From NCBI GenBank assembly GCA_025355955.1, contig JANXYP010000183.1, forward strand, positions 1 through 39,467: 39,467 nt of DNA, read 5' to 3'. The translations under genes and the position numbers were made by a program. Below are positions 8,624-16,908 of the stretch, in pieces (position 1 is the first letter of the stretch; each line of letters starts with the position of its first letter). A model generated the notes under the pieces. The model had not been told where the DNA came from. It was given only the letters and a program-made list of their open reading frames with translations, and did no database searches. The DNA comes from Chloroflexota bacterium (lineage in GTDB: Bacteria; Chloroflexota; Chloroflexia; QHBQ01).

Positions 8624-11600
8624 CTATTTATTTGCCAGGCTCTCGAACTCCTGGTAGATGTCCTTACGCACGTAGAGTTTGAAGTCCACGCTGTTGCCGG
8701 AGAAGTTGCCGGTGGGATACGGCTCACGGTAGATGAGGTAGCGCCACAGCCGCGCCTGTGCGGCGGGGTCGCCCAGGGTGCCAATGCTGCCGAGCGCGGC
8801 ATTGATGTTTTGCATCGCGGTGCCACTCTTAGAGATGTCCAGGGTGGTGCCGTCGGCCAGGCGGGCGTTGTTGGGGATGAAGTTGCGGTAGATCTCCTCG
8901 TCGAACCACCAGCGTAGCACGTATTGCTGCGACACGTACTGGTCGGTAATCGAGGCGATACCCTGCTGCGCGTTGCCAGGGTCATGGTAGGCCATGCCCA
9001 GGAACATGAATGGCGCATCCTTGACATCGTTGGCAGTTAGCGGGCCGCTGGGCATAAACCGCTTCTGGGTGAAGTTACGCAGGTACCATTGCCCCGGCCA
9101 ACTGAAGTCGCTGTCGTAGATAACCGGCATATCCAGGCTGCCATCCTTGTAGACCTGGTACTTTTCCACATCCTTCACCGCCTTCACCAGGTCGTGGCCG
9201 GTCTGTACGTAGACAGCCATCTCCATCGGCGCAACATCACCATTATAGTAGGCGAGCGCGATGCCGGAGCGCACCTGGTAGAACAGCATAATAACGAAGA
9301 TGCTGACTAGCAACGCCTGCGCCGCGTTTTTGAGACCGCGCCAGAAGGCGAAGCCGACGAACAGCAGCACCATCATGATGGGATACCAGATCAGCGCTCC
9401 CCACTCGACGTATTTCTTATTAACCTGCAGGTCGAAGCTGTGGCTCGCCATGTTGAACATATAGGCGAAGCCCAGGATGACGAATAGGGTGATAAAGGCG
9501 ACGAAGGGCAGCCAGGAGCCGGGGCGGGTCCAGGCGCGCAGTGGGCCGAACATCTCGCGCGAGCGGGCCAATTGCTCCTCGCGGGTCTGCTGCAGCGCCA
9601 GTGGGCTACGGACGGGCCCGGCGGTGGTAACCACCTTTGCCGCCTTGCCATTGGCGCGGGTTGGCAGTGGCTCAGACAGCGGCTGCGGTTCGATGATGGC
9701 CTGGTCGGCCTCGTTGGCGGCAACCTCGGCCTGTCGCTTGCGGTGCCAGGCATAGACGCTGCTGAACAACGCGGCCAGGAATATCCCGCTCAGGTAAACA
9801 GCGGGCTGGTCGACGTGAACCTCCAGCCAGGGCATTTTCTCGCCCGCCCAGCCGTACATGATGTTTGCCAGCAGCAGCCACCAGATGAAGAACAGAATGA
9901 GGAACGGTTTGAGCGATCCGAATGCCACCTTGCTCGGCACGATTTCGCCACTGTTGCTGCCAACGCGATTGAAGCCGAGCGCGACAAAGCCCATCGCCTG
10001 CACTGGTCGCCCACTGCGTATCTGTTGGCCCTGGCGCACCCGCCAGCCGTTCAGCGCCCAGTTGAAGCCCCGCCCTCCGAAGTAGGCGATCGCCGCCAGG
10101 CTGAAGAATATGGAGATAGTCTCATAGAGCGGCACCAGCAGCAGGTAGTAGAACCAGGGCTGGCCGCCGCGTGCCACTGGCTGCTGCGAAATCCAGTAGC
10201 CCAGCGCCCCCACCGCACCGCTGCCGATACCTTTGGGGATGTTCTCGAACAGACTGGTAAAGAAGATAAAGAAGATGGCGAGGAAAGCGCCCACGCCGGT
10301 GAACAGCACGTTGGGCCGCGCCAGCAGTGTTCCCACCACCTGGGGCAGCGACCCCGCCGGGTAAGCCAGCAACAGGCTGCGGCGCGGTAGATTACCAAGC
10401 TGGTTGCTTGCCACCACGTAGCCGATAATCAGCCCCAGGATACCGCCAATTACGGCGACGGCGGGCTGGAACCATAGCGGCTGGAACATCGGCACCAGGA
10501 ACCAGAACAGCATCCCACCGATAATCGCGCCGCCCAGCATTATCGCCGCACCAGAGAGGAAGCTGCGACCAAACTCGTCGTCGTCAATCAGCCGTCGGCG
10601 CTGCTCGTAGACGAGGAAGCCCAATACGGCGCAGAACAGCACGAACAGGCCCAGCTGCACCAGGATAAGCCCATTGCCCAGGAACGCGCCGAAATAATTG
10701 AAGATTACATCGAGCTGAGGGTTGTCTCCGGGCGGCATCGAGGGCAGGTCGGTAGTCTTGCCCACCTTCTCGATCCAGAATATCGCAGCGAACGCGCCAT
10801 AGCCTGCTAGCACGGCGAAGTAGCGTTTACCCAGTTGCCAGAAGAACAGCGGGATGAACAGGGTGAAGAAGATAAAGGTGGTGATATAGGCGGTTTCCTT
10901 GATCGCGAACAGAATGGAGAGTACCACCGCGAACAGATAGAAGTAACCGGCCTTGCGGGTGGCGAGGAAGCCAATCAACCCGATAATCAGCACCGCCTCT
11001 GCGCCCATCACATAAGCATCCTCACGGGCGAAGCGCCCGAAGTAAAGGAAGCCAGGGGAGACCAGGAACAGGAAGCTCATTACCAGCGCCGCACCACGCC
11101 CCACCCACTTGCGGAGGAAGAAAGGCGACATTACCGTGATGATACCGAGGATGGCGGGGGGGACGCGCACGCTGAAATCGCTATCGCCCAGCAGGAAGTA
11201 GAAAAAGCCCCAGACATGGAACTGGAAGGGGCCGTGCATCATTGGGTCATGCGTGTAGCCGTTGCCGATGAAGAAGTACCAGGAATAGGTGGCGTGCAGG
11301 CTCTCGTCGTGATGCAGCGCACGATCGCCAAGCCCCCAGAAGCGGCTGACAATCGCAATGAAGAAGAAGAGTAGGTACAGCCCGCTCTCCAATGTCAGCC
11401 ATGAGCGCCCGCTGGGGCTGGGTGTATCCAGAACCGAGGGTTCGCTCTCGATTGGGGCGGCAAGATCACTCTTCACCTGCTCTTTTACTACCATGGCGGC
11501 AGGGCTGCCAATGTGGATGCGCCGCCTGGTGTCGGGCAGGGGTTCGCCCACCGCTGCACTAACATCGCTGGCGGGAGCGACTACATTGCCAACGTCACTA

Positions 11601-11839
11601 ACGTCGCTGTGACCGTTGCTGGCTAGCATGATCGGCACATTGCTCTGTTCGTCACCAACCGTTGCGAAGTAGTCATCGCCAGCGTTGGTGGGCGCTTCGA
11701 CCTCTGCCTCATCAACTAGCTCGACCTCGACTGGCGCAGCGCTACGCACCCGCAGATTGCCGCGCCCCAGCGGGTTGCCCACCGCGCTGTCGCCATTGCC
11801 GTTGCTGACGCTGGTTCGCTTATCGTCCTGTGTTTTCAT
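8624..11839 (-). CDS. TIGR03663 (Agl23-like) membrane glycosyltransferase-type protein (1071 aa)
   Basis: The N-terminal 145 residues are polar and low-complexity, probably cytoplasmic and disordered. A multi-pass membrane region of PMT/ArnT type follows to about residue 865, with the first-loop motif ALHHDES and THDPMMHGPFQFH matching TIGR03663. A second cytoplasmic-type insertion (about 705-775, Ala/Arg-rich) separates two membrane blocks. The C-terminal 200 residues form a globular part similar to the segment before the linker in the neighbouring paralogue (both contain WPGQWYLR/WPWDWYFR and YVLRWWFDEE/KLRWWFPEE). It has no NHL blades. The start ATG has AGGGAG eleven bases upstream. Role: probably sugar transfer from a polyprenyl carrier, or a partner of glycan flipping; the substrate is unknown. 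Confidence 0.87.
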   Translation of the reverse strand: MKTQDDKRTSVSNGNGDSAVGNPLGRGNLRVRSAAPVEVELVDEAEVEAPTNAGDDYFATVGDEQSNVPIMLASNGHSDVSDVGNVVAPASDVSAAVGEPLPDTRRRIHIGSPAAMVVKEQVKSDLAAPIESEPSVLDTPSPSGRSWLTLESGLYLLFFFIAIVSRFWGLGDRALHHDESLHATYSWYFFIGNGYTHDPMMHGPFQFHVWGFFYFLLGDSDFSVRVPPAILGIITVMSPFFLRKWVGRGAALVMSFLFLVSPGFLYFGRFAREDAYVMGAEAVLIIGLIGFLATRKAGYFYLFAVVLSILFAIKETAYITTFIFFTLFIPLFFWQLGKRYFAVLAGYGAFAAIFWIEKVGKTTDLPSMPPGDNPQLDVIFNYFGAFLGNGLILVQLGLFVLFCAVLGFLVYEQRRRLIDDDEFGRSFLSGAAIMLGGAIIGGMLFWFLVPMFQPLWFQPAVAVIGGILGLIIGYVVASNQLGNLPRRSLLLAYPAGSLPQVVGTLLARPNVLFTGVGAFLAIFFIFFTSLFENIPKGIGSGAVGALGYWISQQPVARGGQPWFYYLLLVPLYETISIFFSLAAIAYFGGRGFNWALNGWRVRQGQQIRSGRPVQAMGFVALGFNRVGSNSGEIVPSKVAFGSLKPFLILFFIWWLLLANIMYGWAGEKMPWLEVHVDQPAVYLSGIFLAALFSSVYAWHRKRQAEVAANEADQAIIEPQPLSEPLPTRANGKAAKVVTTAGPVRSPLALQQTREEQLARSREMFGPLRAWTRPGSWLPFVAFITLFVILGFAYMFNMASHSFDLQVNKKYVEWGALIWYPIMMVLLFVGFAFWRGLKNAAQALLVSIFVIMLFYQVRSGIALAYYNGDVAPMEMAVYVQTGHDLVKAVKDVEKYQVYKDGSLDMPVIYDSDFSWPGQWYLRNFTQKRFMPSGPLTANDVKDAPFMFLGMAYHDPGNAQQGIASITDQYVSQQYVLRWWFDEEIYRNFIPNNARLADGTTLDISKSGTAMQNINAALGSIGTLGDPAAQARLWRYLIYREPYPTGNFSGNSVDFKLYVRKDIYQEFESLANK

Positions 11840-12009
11840 CGTGAATAAGTCTCCCTGATTGCGTTATCCGCCAGTGTTGGGAAAGAATGGTACATTGGAT
11901 TGTCACTAATTGGGGGCATAACAGGTATCAAGGCTGCAAAGCCTTGTCGCTCCCGCAATTGTACAATAAATACGTTTGCCGTGCAAGTTTTAGTTCTATG
12001 CTGCTAGGT

Positions 12010-12092
12010 CGGTTGCAAAGTCGGATCCGCCAGGCAGGAACGGTTTTGTAGGGGCGTGATTTATCACGCCCAGGCTGCCAACTTTGCAACCG
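12010..12092. mobile_element. 83-bp MITE-like element, type G
   Basis: The terminal inverted repeats CGGTTGCAAAGT / ACTTTGCAACCG are perfect over 12 bp and unrelated to those of type A. The centre carries a core of the same design, here with arms GGGGCGTGAT / ATCACGCCC. Confidence 0.75.
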
Positions 12093-12185
12093 CCATATCT
12101 ATGCCGCCATGATGTGTACCGCCATTACGCGCCCGCCAATGAAACCCGGCACCGCTCTGCTTAGTATATCTTTTAGCGTAAACAT

Positions 12186-12218
12186 TTGTTGGCGGCAAAG
12201 TAGGCAAAAAGCCAACAA
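12186..12218. promoter_or_regulatory. Dyad TTGTTGGC-n17-GCCAACAA upstream of ECF sigma gene
   Basis: A perfect 8-bp inverted repeat is followed two bases later by TTGACA (12221-12226). It lies about 80 bp before the sigma factor start, in a position suited to a regulatory site. No -10 at correct spacing from TTGACA was seen, so the call is tentative. Confidence 0.3.
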
Positions 12219-12257
12219 CCTTGACACATCGGGGATAATAGCAGGGGAGGACGCGGA

Positions 12258-12288
12258 CCCTCACCCAACCTCTCCCGCAGGGAGAGGA
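12258..12288. repeat. Short G/C hairpin containing the sigma gene ribosome binding site
   Basis: The arms CCTCTCCC and GGGAGAGG form a tight hairpin. Its right arm, GGGAGAGGAG, ends seven bases before the GTG start at 12297 and is the only good Shine-Dalgarno sequence there. Folding would hide the binding site. Confidence 0.6.
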
Positions 12289-12296
12289 GTAGATTA

Positions 12297-12878
12297 GTGG
12301 GAGTGGCGACAGGATATATGGATGAGAGCGAGGCGATCTCCCGGCTGCAGCAGGGAGACATCGGCGGGCTTGAGGGTTTGGTGCGCTTGCACCAGACTAA
12401 AGCCTTGCGCGTCGCATTCCTGATTACCCGTGACCATGCGCTGGCCGAGGATGTGGTGCAGTCGGCCTTCCTGCGCGTCTACGACCGCATCCAGCAATTC
12501 GACGCTACCCGTCCCTTCGCGCCCTGGTTTATGCGCTGCGTCGCCAACGATGCGCTGAAGTCCGCTACGCGGCGCGCCCGCCAACTGCCGCTCGAAGGCG
12601 GAGATGGGGTGCAGAGCATCGAACTGAGCAGCCCCGACCTGGGTCTCGACGAAATTATCGAATCCGCCGAGGTCAGCGCGGCAGTGGCAGCCACGCTCGA
12701 TCGCCTGCCGCCCGCGCAACGCACCGCCCTCGTGATGCGCTACTATCTGAACATGAGCGATACGGAGATGTCGGAGCGGCTCGATTGCGCCACCGGCACG
12801 GTGCGCTGGCGCTTGAGCGTCGCCCGCCAGCGGATGCGTCAGTTGCTACCCGCCTGGTTGGGTGGGGAAGAAATGTAA
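12297..12878 (+). CDS. ECF-type RNA polymerase sigma factor (193 aa)
   Basis: Sigma region 2 spans about residues 20-90 (LVRLHQTKALRVAFLITRDHALAEDVVQSAFLRVY, then RPFAPWFMRCVANDALK). Region 4 spans about 125-185 (LDRLPPAQRTALVMRYYLNMSDTEMSERLDCATGTVRWRLSVARQRM), a helix-turn-helix recognising the -35 element. Length and two-domain layout match the extracytoplasmic-function group. The GTG at 12297 is chosen because GGGAGAGGAG lies seven bases upstream; the alternative ATG at 12318 has only a weak AGGA. An 82-base spacer separates it from a probable anti-sigma gene, implying one operon and release of the factor by an envelope signal. Confidence 0.93.
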   Translation: MGVATGYMDESEAISRLQQGDIGGLEGLVRLHQTKALRVAFLITRDHALAEDVVQSAFLRVYDRIQQFDATRPFAPWFMRCVANDALKSATRRARQLPLEGGDGVQSIELSSPDLGLDEIIESAEVSAAVAATLDRLPPAQRTALVMRYYLNMSDTEMSERLDCATGTVRWRLSVARQRMRQLLPAWLGGEEM

Positions 12879-12882
12879 AAGG

Positions 12883-12938
12883 TAGAATGAAGAAGGTAGA
12901 ATGGGATTACGTTCTTATTCTACACTCTACGTTCTTCA
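12883..12938. repeat. Degenerate heptamer array between sigma and anti-sigma genes
   Basis: The register of seven can be followed for eight units (TAGAATG, AAGAAGG, TAGAATG, GGATTAC, GTTCTTA, TTCTACA, CTCTACG, TTCTTCA). The first and second halves are roughly inverted, so the transcript could fold between the two operon genes. Confidence 0.5.
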
Positions 12939-12960
12939 CACGTAACGGGAGAAGCAGATC

Positions 12961-13437
12961 ATGGAGAAGCAGACTAAAGAGCAACGCTTTCGCCAGGCAC
13001 TGGGCGATTATGCCGCTGAGGAGGTATCCGACCGCCGCGATCTGTGGCCGGGGATCACTCGGCGCCTACAACAACGCCGTCACCCTGCCGTCCTCAACCT
13101 GACGATGCCAATGCAGCGCCCGCGCTGGTCGGCATTGGCGGCGGTAACTGCTGTGCTGCTCATTCTCGGTCTCCTTAGCTACGTGCTGCCTGCCACCCTC
13201 GGTAACTACCTGCCCCACGACAACCTGATCAGTCCGGCCCGTACCTACGCCGCCACCACGGTTGTCACCTACGAAGCTACCGCCGTGGTGCGCACCACCA
13301 CCCCGCTACCAGATAACCCGCGTCGCAGCGGTCAAGCCAATTCACCCACCCTCGCTATTCAGCCTGCCGCCCGCCACGCGCTGCCGATCACCATGATTGA
13401 GCCACCCACCCCATTGCCCCAACCGCTGTCGCCCTGA
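12961..13437 (+). CDS. Probable anti-sigma factor, single-pass membrane protein (158 aa)
   Basis: A charged cytoplasmic N-terminus (residues 1-48, containing RRDLWPGITRRL, a motif often seen in Chloroflexi anti-sigma-like proteins) is followed by one membrane helix (about 56-80, WSALAAVTAVLLILGLLSYVL). A Thr/Pro-rich external tail of about 75 residues comes next. This topology and the position directly after an ECF sigma gene indicate that it sequesters the sigma factor at the membrane. No zinc-binding HxxxCxxC motif is present, so it would be a non-ZAS type. The start ATG has GGGAGAAGCAGATC upstream. The pairing is inferred from context; the sequence itself is poorly diagnostic. Confidence 0.65.
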   Translation: MEKQTKEQRFRQALGDYAAEEVSDRRDLWPGITRRLQQRRHPAVLNLTMPMQRPRWSALAAVTAVLLILGLLSYVLPATLGNYLPHDNLISPARTYAATTVVTYEATAVVRTTTPLPDNPRRSGQANSPTLAIQPAARHALPITMIEPPTPLPQPLSP

Positions 13438-13494
13438 CCGGCTAACGAAACTTTACCCACGGTAAAAACATCTATCTAATAGTACGAAGCTGCC

Positions 13495-13745
13495 ATACCA
13501 ATTAGCGGTGGTGCTGCTATAGATGGGCGGCAGGGCGAACAACGGTTCGCCCCTACAGAACTATAGTGTTGCCCCAGCTAATTGGTATAACATCATTATA
13601 GATTGAGGTAGGGCGAACAACGGTTCGCCCCTGCAGAACTATAGTATTGCCTCGGCTAATTGGTATAATATTATTATAGATTGAGGCAAGGCGAACAACG
13701 GTTCGCCCCTACAGAACTATAGTATTGCCTCGGCTAATTGGTTAT
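13495..13745. mobile_element. Tandem array of three type-A MITE-like units (period 78 bp)
   Basis: The first unit is a full 94-bp element (13495-13588) starting ATACCAATTAGCGG and ending GCTAATTGGTAT. Two further units follow, with the GGTAT boundary recurring at 13588, 13666 and (as GGTTAT) 13745, a period of 78-79 bp. Each unit carries a core hairpin GGCGAACAACGGTTCGCC in the orientation opposite to the 8515 copy. The later units share a single boundary repeat instead of two. Confidence 0.85.
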
Positions 13746-13997
13746 AACAAAGCAGGTGGTTTTGGGGGGTTATTTTCCAACACTACTGTCCTTCACCACT
13801 TGTGGGCAACAATTAAATTAGCCTATCACCTTGTCGCAGCCAAAGGTAGCCGCTACGAAGCCACCCGCACCTGGAGTTGGTTGCGGCGCGGAGAGCCAAG
13901 CAATCACCACTACCTGTTCACATCCCCTCATTACGTTTTGCCACGATAAAGCGGCAAATCTAATAGCCCTCTAACGCAACCGTCTGCGTATATTTGG

Positions 13998-14003
13998 TAT
14001 AAT
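13998..14003 (+). promoter_or_regulatory. Probable -10 element (extended, TTTGGTATAAT) for lon
   Basis: TATAAT is preceded by TTTGG. A similar ATGGTATAAT lies before recR at 22750. The -35 region is weak. Distance to the lon start at 14095 is about 90 bp. Confidence 0.6.
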
Positions 14004-14009
14004 CCCTTA

Positions 14010-14043
14010 GCGGCGCGATCCGCGATCGTTGATAGAACGCCGC
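14010..14043 (+). promoter_or_regulatory. Hairpin in the lon 5' leader
   Basis: GCGGCG pairs with CGCCGC and encloses a second palindrome, CGATC-CGC-GATCG. It lies directly after the -10 and would be in the untranslated leader. It could be an operator or an RNA structure. It does not match the CIRCE heat-shock operator. Confidence 0.35.
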
Positions 14044-14094
14044 CCGCATTGCTTTACCAAATCACAAGGCAGTTGCACACAAAAGGACAACACC

Positions 14095-16833
14095 ATGGCA
14101 AATGATGATAAGAAGGCCAAAGCCGCCAGGGATGCAGCGCAGAAAGCGCTCAACCAAAGGATAAATACAATGAGCGGTGAAGACGAAAATGTAATCTTTA
14201 TTGCCCCCGACATAGATGTATTGGATGATGGCGAGATCAGCATTGAGAGCGAGGAACACGCCCCCGAAGTGCTGCCGGTGCTGCCACTGAAGGATACCGT
14301 GATTTACCCCTTCACCGGCTCGCCGTTGGCAGTTGGTCAGGAGCGCAGCCTGCGCCTGATTGACGATGTGGTAGTTGGCAACAAGCTGGTGGTGATGGTG
14401 GCACAAAAGGATGCCAGCATCGATGGCGCTGGTCCTGATGATGCTTTCCGCATCGGCACTGTTACCCGCATCGAGCGGATGATGAAGATGCCCGATGGCA
14501 CGATGCGGCTGCTGGTGCAGGGCTTGCAGCGGGTCAAGATTCTGGAATACACCCAGCACAAGCCCTACCTCAAGGCCAAGATCGAACTCTACCCCGATGA
14601 GGAAGAAGAGGGGCTGGAGATTGATGCCCGCGTGCGTAACCTACAGACCCAGGTGCAGCGCATCGTCGAACTGAGCGCCAACCTACCAGACGAAATCGCC
14701 ACCGCCGTAGTGAACATCAGTGCGCCGCTGCAGCTCACCTACTTTGTGATCAACAGCCTGCCCCTCCGCGCCAATGTGGAGGAGCGCCAGGAGCTGCTGG
14801 AGATCAGCAGTCTGCGCGGCAAGCTGGACAAGCTGAACGCGCTGCTGAACAAGGAACTGGAAGTGCTGGAGCTGGGTCGCCGCATCCAGGGCAAGGTGCA
14901 GGACGAGATGAGCAAGACACAGCGCGAATATATGCTGCGTGAGCAAATCAAAGTGCTGCAGCACGAACTGGGCGATGACGACGATGCCACCTCCGAGGTC
15001 AACCACCTGCGTGAGCAGATCGAGGCGGCGCATATGCACCCCGAAGCGGAAAAGGAAGCCAAGCGCGAACTCGATCGCCTCGCCAAGCTGCCCCAGCAAG
15101 CGCCGGAGTATAGCGTGATTCGCGGCTACCTGGAGTGGCTGGTGGCGATGCCCTGGGACAAGAGTACCGAGAACGAGATTGACATCATCAAGGCCCGCGC
15201 CGTGCTGGACGAAGATCATTATGACCTTGAGAAGATCAAGGAGCGCATCATCGAATATCTGGCGGTGCGTAAGCTGCGCGAGGAGCGGGCCGCGCTGTTG
15301 AAGCCGCTCAACGAGATTGAGGTCGTGGACATGGATGTGCCACCCACCGTTACGCCGTCACCGCACACTCCGCACAACCGCGAACCGATCCTCTGCTTCA
15401 TCGGCCCGCCTGGGGTGGGCAAGACCAGCCTGGGCCAGAGCATCGCTCGCGCCCTGGGTCGCAAGTTCGTGCGAATGTCGCTGGGCGGCGTGCGCGATGA
15501 GGCTGAGATAAGGGGCCACCGCCGCACCTACATCGGCGCGATGCCAGGTCGGGTGGTGCAGGCCATCCGCCGCGCCGAGTCGAATGACCCTGTATTCATG
15601 CTCGACGAGGTGGACAAGCTGGGCATGGACTATCGTGGCGACCCTTCTAGCGCGCTGCTGGAAGTGCTAGACCCGGAGCAGAACAAGGACTTCCGCGACC
15701 ACTACCTCGATGTGCCTTTCGACCTGAGCAAGGTGATGTTCATCGCCACCGCGAATGGGCTAGACAACATCCCGCCCGCGTTGCGTGACCGCATGGAGAT
15801 CCTGCCGCTCAGTGGCTACACCGAGGAGGAGAAACTGCACATCGCCCGCCGCTATCTGGTGCCGAAGCAAACCGCTGCTCACGCCCTCACCAGCGAGGAC
15901 ATCAGCTTCAGCGACGATGCAATCCTGACCATCGCCCGCGACTATACCCGCGAGGCGGGCGTGCGTAACCTGGAACGCGAAATTGCCAACGTCTGCCGCA
16001 AGGTGGTGAAGGAAGTGGCTCAGGCCATGGCCCAGCCGCCCGCGCCGGAGGTCAAGGAGGGCAAGCAGAAGGCGGGCAAGCAGAAGGTTGCCGATGAGAA
16101 GATCGTGGTTGTCGCTACGACCTTCCCTGTAGAAGTCACGTCGGTGCGGGTACTTGAGTACCTGGGCAAGCCGCGCTTCGAGTCGGATGTGGCCGAGATG
16201 GTCAATATGCCGGGCGTGGCGACTGGCCTGGCCTGGACCGAGGTGGGCGGCGAGATCCTGTTCATCGAGGCGACGCGGATGAAGGGCAGCAAGCAACTGA
16301 CCATCACCGGCCAGCTTGGTGATGTGATGCGCGAGTCGGCGCAGGCGGCGCTCAGTTACGTGCGGGCGCACGCCACCGAACTTGGCATTGACGAGGACAT
16401 CTTTGCCACCAGCGATATCCACCTGCACATCCCGGCGGGGGCGACTCCCAAGGATGGGCCGAGCGCGGGCATCACCCTGACCACCGCGCTTGCTAGCCTA
16501 TTGACTGGCCGCAAGGTGAAGGATAGCCTGGCGATGACTGGCGAAATAACCCTACGTGGCAAGGTGCTGCCCATCGGTGGCCTCAAGGAGAAGACCCTGG
16601 CGGCCAAGCGGGCGGGCATCACCACCGTAATCGTACCGAAGCGCAACGCCCGCGACGTTGAGGACTTCAGCGAGGAGCTACGCAAGGCGATGAAGTTCAT
16701 CTATGTGGACACTATGGACGAAGTGCTGAACCTGGCCCTGGAGCCACTATCCCCCCCGAAGCGCAGCCGCAGCAAGAGCCGCCCCACCGTCGAGGCGGCG
16801 GAGCAGCAGCAGCCGATGGTGCCGGTGGCTTGA
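14095..16833 (+). CDS. lon: ATP-dependent protease Lon (912 aa)
   Basis: Lon degrades damaged and regulatory cytosolic proteins. The substrate-binding LON domain begins near residue 55 (VLPVLPLKDTVIYPF). The AAA+ module has Walker A GPPGVGKT at 437-444 and Walker B FMLDEVDK with D504/E505. The C-terminal protease domain carries the catalytic dyad Ser790 (PKDGPSAG) and Lys831 (GGLKEK). A Lys-rich insertion near residues 645-670 (PEVKEGKQKAGKQKVADEK) and a basic/Gln tail add length over the usual 780-820. ATG 14095 has AAAAGGACAACACC upstream. A second in-frame ATG at 14170 also has an excellent site (AAAGGATAAATACA) and would give 887 residues, starting closer to the LON domain. Transcription probably comes from the -10 at 13998. 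Confidence 0.97.
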   Translation: MANDDKKAKAARDAAQKALNQRINTMSGEDENVIFIAPDIDVLDDGEISIESEEHAPEVLPVLPLKDTVIYPFTGSPLAVGQERSLRLIDDVVVGNKLVVMVAQKDASIDGAGPDDAFRIGTVTRIERMMKMPDGTMRLLVQGLQRVKILEYTQHKPYLKAKIELYPDEEEEGLEIDARVRNLQTQVQRIVELSANLPDEIATAVVNISAPLQLTYFVINSLPLRANVEERQELLEISSLRGKLDKLNALLNKELEVLELGRRIQGKVQDEMSKTQREYMLREQIKVLQHELGDDDDATSEVNHLREQIEAAHMHPEAEKEAKRELDRLAKLPQQAPEYSVIRGYLEWLVAMPWDKSTENEIDIIKARAVLDEDHYDLEKIKERIIEYLAVRKLREERAALLKPLNEIEVVDMDVPPTVTPSPHTPHNREPILCFIGPPGVGKTSLGQSIARALGRKFVRMSLGGVRDEAEIRGHRRTYIGAMPGRVVQAIRRAESNDPVFMLDEVDKLGMDYRGDPSSALLEVLDPEQNKDFRDHYLDVPFDLSKVMFIATANGLDNIPPALRDRMEILPLSGYTEEEKLHIARRYLVPKQTAAHALTSEDISFSDDAILTIARDYTREAGVRNLEREIANVCRKVVKEVAQAMAQPPAPEVKEGKQKAGKQKVADEKIVVVATTFPVEVTSVRVLEYLGKPRFESDVAEMVNMPGVATGLAWTEVGGEILFIEATRMKGSKQLTITGQLGDVMRESAQAALSYVRAHATELGIDEDIFATSDIHLHIPAGATPKDGPSAGITLTTALASLLTGRKVKDSLAMTGEITLRGKVLPIGGLKEKTLAAKRAGITTVIVPKRNARDVEDFSEELRKAMKFIYVDTMDEVLNLALEPLSPPKRSRSKSRPTVEAAEQQQPMVPVA

Positions 16834-16868
16834 GTTGAAGGTTGAAAGTTGAAGGTTGAAAGTTACAA
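16834..16868. repeat. Heptamer tandem repeat (GTTGAAG/A, 5 units)
   Basis: Units GTTGAAG, GTTGAAA, GTTGAAG, GTTGAAA and GTTACAA start at the base after the lon TGA stop. Confidence 0.88.
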
Positions 16869-16874
16869 GTAAGA

Positions 16875-16894
16875 GGCGCACCGATTGGTGCGCC
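16875..16894 (+). terminator. Probable intrinsic terminator of lon
   Basis: The 8-bp stem GGCGCACC / GGTGCGCC with a GATT loop is followed by CTTTGCTGTTT. It lies 41 bp after the lon stop. Confidence 0.7.
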
Positions 16895-16908
16895 CTTTGC
16901 TGTTTGAA

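Larger units (their letters stand above)
11840..12296. other. 457-bp spacer without a gene
   Basis: No credible reading frame is present. The spacer holds a small hairpin at 11929-11946 (CAAGGCT...AGCCTTG), a G-type MITE-like element (12010-12092), an 8-bp dyad (12186-12218) and the G/C hairpin that supplies the sigma gene's ribosome binding site. Promoters for the divergent genes at 11839 and 12297 must lie here, but none is convincing. Confidence 0.6.
13746..14094. other. Lon upstream region without a supported gene
   Basis: This 349-bp stretch is less GC-rich than its surroundings. A 74-codon frame (13725-13949) begins inside the repeat array and lacks a ribosome binding site, so it is not called. 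The end of the region carries the lon promoter and leader. Confidence 0.55.

Noticed and set aside
9572-10390. 272-codon plus-strand frame inside the TIGR03663 gene
   Set aside because: It is antisense to conserved membrane-protein sequence and has no family features or binding site.
12221-12239. TTGACA...GATAAT as a housekeeping promoter for the sigma gene
   Set aside because: The spacing is only 7 bp, too short for sigma-70 type recognition.
13452-13466. TTTACC-CAC-GGTAAA as terminator of the sigma/anti-sigma operon
   Set aside because: The stem is only 6 bp and AT-rich, with no T-run on the plus strand.
13495-13745. Tandem repeats considered as a CRISPR array
   Set aside because: Units of 78 bp are near-identical throughout, with no variable spacers and no cas genes.
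13725-13949. 74-codon open frame between the repeat array and lon
   Set aside because: It starts inside the repeat unit, lacks a ribosome binding site and has no recognisable protein features.
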